NCBI GenBank assembly: GCA_964444795.1 | Contig: CAYUIQ010000283.1 | Span: 1-10,613, forward strand | Source: JABMRP01 sp964444795 | Lineage (GTDB): Bacteria; Planctomycetota; Planctomycetia; Pirellulales; Thermoguttaceae | Direction of reading: 5' to 3' | Length of the DNA stretch: 10,613 bases | Part shown: positions 7,179 through 10,613 of the stretch, piece after piece | Layout of the letters: each line of letters opens with the position of its first letter | Position numbering within the stretch: position 1 is the first letter of the stretch | Made by a program: the position numbers and the translations under genes | Notes under the pieces: generated by a model | What the model was told of the DNA's origin: nothing | Seen by the model: only the letters and a program-made list of their open reading frames with translations | Database searches by the model: none

Positions 7179-8467
7179 TCTCCTTGGCGTTCTGGACGGC
7201 AATTGTCGCCCTGGCGGTCGCGTGTGCGGCGGCAGTCGGGGCCCGGTCGCTCGGCGAATTCTCGCGACACGATCTTGAGGAGATCTGTCGTCGCCGAAAA
7301 TCGCGCCACCGGCTCGGCCAGATCCTCCACCTCCACGACGAGGTGGCTCTGGGAGCCGAGAGTCTCCGTGTGTTGGCGACCGCCGTGGCGGTCGCCGCCG
7401 CGACGATCGGGTATCGTCTCGACCTCGTCTCAAAGGAAGCCGGACACTGGAGTTCGACCGTACTGGTCGCACTCGGTGGTGTGCTGCTGTTGGCCGCGGC
7501 GCAGATCTGGATACCCCGGGCGATTGCCCGACTGTGGGCCGAACCGTTGCTCTATTTCACCTGGCCCGCCTGGCAATGGGTCGGTTGGGTAATGACCCCC
7601 ATGGCCTGGAGTGCCCGGTTCGTCGACACGCTCTTTCATCGGCTGGCCGGCCGGATCCCCGAAGTACCCGACGAAGAATCGTTCGAGGACGAAATTCGCA
7701 CGATTGTGACCGAAGGCCATCGCGAAGGGCTCCTGGAGGAAGACGCCCGGGAAATGATCGAGGGGGTGATCGAGCTGGGCGACGTCAGCGTGTCGGAGAT
7801 CATGACCCCGCGAACCGATATGGTCTCGATCCCCATGGCGCTGAGTTGGCAGGAGGCGCTGGACTTTGTTGTCCAGGTAGGCCATACGCGGATCCCGGTC
7901 TATGAAAAAACTCGCGACGATATCGTCGGTATCCTTTACGCCAAGGATCTGCTGCCCGAGTTGGCCAAGGGGCCGACCGAACCGGTTCAGCCCTGGACCG
8001 CCCTGCTGCGCGAGCCGTATTTCGTGCCCGAGACCAAACCGGTCGACGTACTCCTGCAGGAGTTTCAACGCACGCGCCACCATATCGCCGTAGTGCTCGA
8101 TGAATACGGCGGCGTCTCCGGGCTGGTCTCCATGGAAGACGTGTTGGAAGAGATTGTCGGCGAAATCGTCGACGAATACGACAAGGATCTGGTCGACGGC
8201 ATCCGCCAGACCAACGACGGCGGCGCCGAGGCTCTGGGCAAGGTTCACATCGACGAGATCAACGATCGGCTCGGGCTGGAACTCTCCGACGAGGGCGAGT
8301 TCGACACCATCGCCGGGTTCGTCTTCAGCGAGTTCGGCCGCATTCCCGCGGTGGGCGAGGAACTCATCCGGGGTAACGTCCGCATCACGGTCCTGGAAGC
8401 CACCCGCCGCCGCATCGAACGGTTGCGCATCGAAACCCTCGACGCCCCGCAACGCGGCACGGCGTGA
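7175..8467 (+). CDS. CorC/HlyC-type membrane protein with CBS pair
   Basis: This 430-aa protein has the order of the CNNM/CorC family. An N-terminal membrane region has helices at about 3-22, 64-81, 95-113 and 127-146. A CBS pair follows at about 209-263 (SEIMTPRTDMV start) and 282-337 (including VVLDEYGGVSGLVSMEDVLEEI), then a CorC_HlyC domain at about 350-422 (FDTIAGFVFSEFGRIP). Family members export or help export Mg2+ and Co2+, and the CBS pair binds adenine nucleotides. The soluble half is textbook, but the membrane half is diverged: the usual GE-x-x-PK motif seems replaced by AAQIWIPR (about 108-115) and the early FxxxE-T-ALxS helix motif is absent. It is often annotated as a haemolysin, which is a historical name. 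It is the last gene of the operon; its GTG start overlaps the ybeY stop. Confidence 0.9.
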   Translation: MISLAFWTAIVALAVACAAAVGARSLGEFSRHDLEEICRRRKSRHRLGQILHLHDEVALGAESLRVLATAVAVAAATIGYRLDLVSKEAGHWSSTVLVALGGVLLLAAAQIWIPRAIARLWAEPLLYFTWPAWQWVGWVMTPMAWSARFVDTLFHRLAGRIPEVPDEESFEDEIRTIVTEGHREGLLEEDAREMIEGVIELGDVSVSEIMTPRTDMVSIPMALSWQEALDFVVQVGHTRIPVYEKTRDDIVGILYAKDLLPELAKGPTEPVQPWTALLREPYFVPETKPVDVLLQEFQRTRHHIAVVLDEYGGVSGLVSMEDVLEEIVGEIVDEYDKDLVDGIRQTNDGGAEALGKVHIDEINDRLGLELSDEGEFDTIAGFVFSEFGRIPAVGEELIRGNVRITVLEATRRRIERLRIETLDAPQRGTA

Positions 8468-8512
8468 GTGAAGTGGAGGACGCCGGTGTGTTTGGGAACG
8501 GGATGATTTCGC

Positions 8513-8962
8513 TCAGCCCAGTCCGGGGAGGATACTGTCGTCCAGCCCGGAGCGGCGAAGCGTGCGGACCACGGAGATGAACTGCTCCAGGCTGACCGGC
8601 TTGGTCATGTAGCCGTTGACGCGCAGATTCTCCCCCTCGAGTACGGCCTTGTGGACTTCCGAGGCGGTCAGCACGACCACGGGCAAGCTCTCCAGATGCG
8701 CGTCGGCGCGGACTTGAGTGAGTACCTCGCGACCGTCCAACTTGGGCAACTGCATGTCCAGCAGCACCAGATCGGGACGCGGGGTGCGGGCGAAGATCCC
8801 GTCGCGATGGAGAAACCGCATCGCCTCGTCGCCGTCGCGCACCAAACTCACCCGGCACGGCACGTCGCACTCCTTGAGCGCTTCGATCGTCGTGCGGGCG
8901 TCTTCCAGGTCGTCTTCCACAAGCAGGATTTCCATGGCCCTGCCCACGGCATCACAGCTCAT
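8513..8962 (-). CDS. Single-domain response regulator, Rcp1-like
   Basis: This 149-aa CheY-like receiver has no output domain. Key residues are visible: the acidic pocket in LVEDD (D17, D18), the phosphoacceptor D69 in VLLDMQLP, the switch residue T99 in VVLTAS, and K121 in MTKPVS. The pattern ILLVEDD…VRDGDEAMRFLHR…GREVLTQV…YMTKPV matches the Rcp1 subgroup, whose members usually take phosphate from phytochrome-like or hybrid histidine kinases and signal through protein contacts. The ATG at 8962 is preceded by AAGGAG seven nt upstream, so I chose it over the internal ATG at 8935 that directly starts the domain. No kinase is next to it. It lies 244 nt downstream of the receptor fragment on the same strand and ends 45 nt from the convergent corC-like gene. 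The partner and target are unknown. Confidence 0.93.
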   Translation of the reverse strand: MSCDAVGRAMEILLVEDDLEDARTTIEALKECDVPCRVSLVRDGDEAMRFLHRDGIFARTPRPDLVLLDMQLPKLDGREVLTQVRADAHLESLPVVVLTASEVHKAVLEGENLRVNGYMTKPVSLEQFISVVRTLRRSGLDDSILPGLG

Positions 8963-8969
8963 GGTCGCT

Positions 8970-8975
8970 CTCCTT
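8970..8975 (-). promoter_or_regulatory. Ribosome binding site of the response regulator
   Basis: Minus-strand AAGGAG, seven nt before the ATG at 8962. It favours this start over the ATG nine codons further in, which has only a weak G-rich stretch upstream. Confidence 0.7.
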
Positions 8976-9083
8976 CCTCACGGTGTACTGGTGCGCGATA
9001 GCCGAGCCTCCTGGGAAAATCGCCAGGACGACTTCCCAGCATGTCCGCAGTCTACCCCACGAGATGGAATACCGCCAGACCGT

Positions 9084-9119
9084 GTCACCAAGAACCCAAA
9101 CGTCGCCAAGAAACCAAAC
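9084..9119. repeat. Tandem 18-bp direct repeat (two copies)
   Basis: GTCACCAAGAACCCAAAC (9084-9101) is followed without a gap by GTCGCCAAGAAACCAAAC (9102-9119); 16 of 18 positions agree. Read on the minus strand it forms a T- and G-rich run just after the hairpin at 9119-9160. Similar CGCCAAG-rich strings occur between genes in some bacteria, from general knowledge; the function is unknown. Confidence 0.85.
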
Positions 9120-9160
9120 GCTCCGGTCAGGCGGCGTGGCGTGCCGATCCAACCGGAGCG
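9119..9160 (-). terminator. Likely terminator hairpin after the receptor-fragment gene
   Basis: CGCTCCGGT (9119-9127) and ACCGGAGCG (9152-9160) are perfect nine-base complements around a 24-nt loop. On the minus strand the stem is followed by TTTGGTTTCTTGG, a T-rich run, which is what a leaky intrinsic terminator looks like. It starts 46 nt after the stop at 9207, so the response regulator may need its own promoter or readthrough. Confidence 0.5.
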
Positions 9161-9206
9161 AGAGGAGAGAAGGAGTACGATAAAGACGAGGGGATTCCGT
9201 GCCCGG

Positions 9207-9755
9207 CTAGACCGTGGCCTTGTTTCCGGCATCGTAGCCGAGATCGATGTACTGGTTGGCCATCCACTTGCCTTTTTCGTGGAAGGCCTCGAACGATTCA
9301 ACCATCTCGTTGATTTCGTTGGCCGAATCGGGCAGCAACTCGGTCAACTCGGTTGCGTTCTGGTGAAAGGCCTTGGCGTGTTCTCCCGCTTCAGTGAAGC
9401 TGTCGGCGTAGCCTTCCTGGGCCCGGGTGGCGCTGATGTCGGTGAGCCACTGTTGCACCTGGACCACGTTGAGATTAGCATGGGCGGCGAGTGCGGCGGC
9501 TTTGGGAGCGTTTTCCAGCGACTTCATTCGCGTTTCGAGCGACTGCTCCAGTGCGGTCAGGCCGTTGGTGATCGCGTCGCCCGATTCATCCAGCGTATCG
9601 TCGATCGCCTCGAAATCGGCCTGCGTGGTACGTTCCTCGCTGACTTGCAGCGTTTCGGTCGTGTTGCTGTTGGCCAACCAGCCCACCAGGCACACGACAC
9701 CCATTCCGACGACACTGGCAACCCCGATGGCCGCCATCTTCGCTGCGATCTTCAC
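9207..9755 (-). CDS. Stand-alone chemoreceptor-type sensor fragment
   Basis: This 182-aa protein resembles the N-terminal sensing part of methyl-accepting chemotaxis proteins. It has one membrane helix at about 7-27, then an all-helical, probably periplasmic region. The stretch NVVQVQQWLTDISATR (96-111) and the later pattern FHEKGKWMANQYI…AGNK (158-179) are typical of MCP sensor domains. Full receptors continue with the second half of the sensor, a second membrane helix, HAMP and the signalling hairpin. Here the frame stops at TAG right after AGNKATV, and none of these parts is found in any frame downstream, so it is not a simple frameshift. The GTG start is supported by AAGGAG seven nt upstream. 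It could be a decayed receptor or a small membrane-anchored sensor in its own right. The response regulator follows 244 nt downstream on the same strand. Confidence 0.75.
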   Translation of the reverse strand: MKIAAKMAAIGVASVVGMGVVCLVGWLANSNTTETLQVSEERTTQADFEAIDDTLDESGDAITNGLTALEQSLETRMKSLENAPKAAALAAHANLNVVQVQQWLTDISATRAQEGYADSFTEAGEHAKAFHQNATELTELLPDSANEINEMVESFEAFHEKGKWMANQYIDLGYDAGNKATV

Positions 9756-9762
9756 TGACAGT

Positions 9763-9768
9763 CTCCTT
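9763..9768 (-). promoter_or_regulatory. Ribosome binding site of the receptor fragment
   Basis: Minus-strand AAGGAG, seven nt before the GTG at 9755. A well-placed site argues that the shortened gene is still translated. Confidence 0.7.
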
Positions 9769-9823
9769 CTCCCGGATATAGAAATGGGGTAACCGACGGC
9801 CCACGACCGCCACTACCCGCTCC

Positions 9824-9843
9824 GAGTGCGCGGCTGCGCACTC
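9824..9843. other. Hairpin in the leader of the receptor-fragment gene
   Basis: GAGTGCGC (9824-9831) and GCGCACTC (9836-9843) are perfect eight-base complements around a four-base loop. With the promoter proposed at 9879-9907 it would sit in the 5' leader, roughly 70-90 nt before the GTG. It could be an RNA stem or a protein site; nothing in the sequence decides. Confidence 0.55.
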
Positions 9844-9862
9844 CTCTTGTGGTGTCTCTCTC

Positions 9863-9907
9863 TCGTGAACGTCACGAAAACGTAGGTTGTGGGGGTGCGC
9901 GGGTCAA
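9863..9907 (-). promoter_or_regulatory. Candidate promoter with operator-like palindrome for the receptor fragment
   Basis: The minus strand carries TTGACC (9902-9907, five of six consensus), a 17-nt spacer and TACGTT (9879-9884, three of six). Directly downstream of the -10, at 9863-9877, is a perfect inverted repeat TCGTGA-ACG-TCACGA that would cover the start site, as a repressor site would. The rest of the gap to 10145 has short GC stems (for example CCGGCC/GGCCGG at 9977-10002) and no gene that I can support. Confidence 0.5.
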
Positions 9908-10121
9908 ATGTTCGGGAATTACGTGACAGACATGCCACCAAGGGTAGGGTGTATTCCATACGGGACCGCACATCGACCGGCCGACCAACCCCCCCAGGCC
10001 GGACAGCCACGACTTGCTATAACTCGTGTGCGAATAGCCGATTGCTGTGATTCACTACGCCCAGCGGGGGCTTGCGGACGAAAGAGCTCCGGCCCGGCGG
10101 CGAGACAGTGAGCCCCTCGTC

Positions 10122-10135
10122 GGGCCTTCCGGCCC
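10122..10135 (-). terminator. Small GC hairpin after the ASCH gene
   Basis: GGGCC (10122-10126) and GGCCC (10131-10135) pair around TTCC, ten nt past the stop codon. The stem is short and no T-run follows on the minus strand, so the terminator call is weak. Confidence 0.3.
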
Positions 10136-10145
10136 ACCACGCGGG

Positions 10146-10481
10146 TCACTCGGCGGGGGGCGATTTCTTCTTCTGTTCTTCGGGCGGGAGGAGATGGAAG
10201 ACGATGCGGTAGGCCTGATGGCCGGCATCCAATTGCTCGGCATAGAGGGCGGCGATTTCGGCCCGCAAGGCGTCAGCCGTCTCGAAGCCGTCGGGCCGGG
10301 CGTCGGCGTCGGTCAGCGCGGCCAACTCCACTTCCTCCACCGCGGTAACGCGGATGTAGCCGGCGCCCGGGATGTAGCTTCGCTGCCCCGCCTTCATCCG
10401 CCGGTGTTTCCACAAGCGGATGGTCTGAGTCTTGCGCCCCTGGCGGATCGCGTCGAGAAACTTCTTCTTGAACAGCAACAT
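10146..10481 (-). CDS. Small ASCH-domain protein
   Basis: This 111-aa cytoplasmic protein has an ASCH fold over most of its length (about 3-97). The signature GRKTQTIRLW is at 15-24, a central SYIPGAGYIRVTAVE strand region at 35-49, and the DADARPDGFETADALRAEI helix at 58-76. The tail is rich in Lys, Glu and Pro and probably unstructured. ASCH proteins resemble the RNA-binding PUA fold; E. coli YqfB, a short family member, is an amidohydrolase of N4-acetylcytidine, and K17 and T20 here fall in the comparable GRKT-x-T segment. That does not prove the same activity. The ATG at 10481 has only a weak purine stretch (GAGAA) upstream. It stands alone, with a 390-nt gap to the next gene, and has its own promoter-like element. 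Confidence 0.85.
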   Translation of the reverse strand: MLLFKKKFLDAIRQGRKTQTIRLWKHRRMKAGQRSYIPGAGYIRVTAVEEVELAALTDADARPDGFETADALRAEIAALYAEQLDAGHQAYRIVFHLLPPEEQKKKSPPAE

Positions 10482-10518
10482 GGGAGTTCTCGTTGGTCGG
10501 AGGACGGCGCCGCCCGTT

Positions 10519-10548
10519 AGCCTAGCCGTTTTACCTAGGCCGGGTCAA
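10519..10548 (-). promoter_or_regulatory. Candidate promoter of the ASCH gene with dyad
   Basis: Minus-strand TTGACC (10543-10548) and TAGGCT (10519-10524) are 18 nt apart. An inverted repeat GCCTAG-N9-CTAGGC (10520-10540) spans the -10 and most of the spacer, so a binding protein there would block RNA polymerase. The -35 hexamer is identical to that proposed for the receptor fragment. Confidence 0.4.
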
Positions 10549-10590
10549 GTTTCGCAGCCCGTTGGAAAATGGCAACACGGACGGAACGTG

Positions 10591-10613
10591 TGCCACTGCT
10601 TGCTTGCAAGCAG
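10591..10613. repeat. Partial TGCCA palindrome cut by the window edge
   Basis: CTGCTTGC (10596-10603) and GCAAGCAG (10606-10613) pair perfectly around TT, and TGCCA (10591-10595) precedes the left arm. If the sequence continues with TGGCA, the arm would be 13 bp. It shares the TGCCA end with the large inverted repeat at 1-70 but has a different core. Confidence 0.65.

Noticed and set aside
8468..8512. Bidirectional terminator between the convergent corC-like and response-regulator genes
   Set aside because: The 45-nt gap holds no stem worth naming.
9084..9119. CRISPR-like repeat
   Set aside because: Only two units, directly adjacent with no spacers, and no cas gene nearby.
8952..9206. Lost C-terminal half of the chemoreceptor in another frame
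   Set aside because: I read the minus-strand frames after the stop at 9207 and found no second membrane helix, HAMP or signalling-hairpin sequence, so a frameshift does not explain the short protein.

Overview
The window reads as high-GC bacterial chromosome, most probably from a planctomycete. The evidence is a secreted LamG protein with a PEP-CTERM tail, a small double zinc-ribbon protein starting with a CPNGH-type ribbon, a phoH–HD phosphodiesterase–ybeY–corC cluster, and intergenic palindromes beginning TGCCA. The assignment is from protein style and gene order only. No rRNA, tRNA, CRISPR array, integrase or transposase is visible.

Layout: (1) 1-70 is a perfect 26-bp inverted repeat. (2) 112-2298, minus strand, is a secreted protein with two tandem LamG-like domains and a C-terminal PEP-CTERM sorting signal; its promoter lies near 2407-2435. 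(3) 2838-3173, plus strand, is a 111-aa double zinc-ribbon protein. (4) 3433-8467, plus strand, is a tight four-gene operon: phoH-like ATPase, 7TM-HD (PgpH/YqfF-type) cyclic-di-AMP phosphodiesterase, ybeY endoribonuclease and a CorC/HlyC-type CBS membrane protein. Gaps are 15 nt, 2 nt and a 4-nt overlap. (5) 8513-8962, minus strand, is a single-domain Rcp1-like response regulator. (6) 9207-9755, minus strand, is a short protein that looks like only the N-terminal part of a chemoreceptor sensor. (7) 10146-10481, minus strand, is a small ASCH-domain protein. (8) The window closes inside a second TGCCA palindrome.

The operon is the functional core. PhoH and YbeY are linked to RNA and ribosome metabolism, the HD protein to second-messenger turnover at the membrane, and the CBS protein to ion (Mg/Co) handling or sensing. 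The response regulator and receptor fragment point to signalling, but no histidine kinase is present. No clearly new multi-gene system is evident. The best leads are the His-to-Asp change in the YbeY metal site, the eroded membrane domain of the CorC-like protein, the stand-alone chemoreceptor fragment behind an operator-like promoter, and the TGCCA palindrome family.
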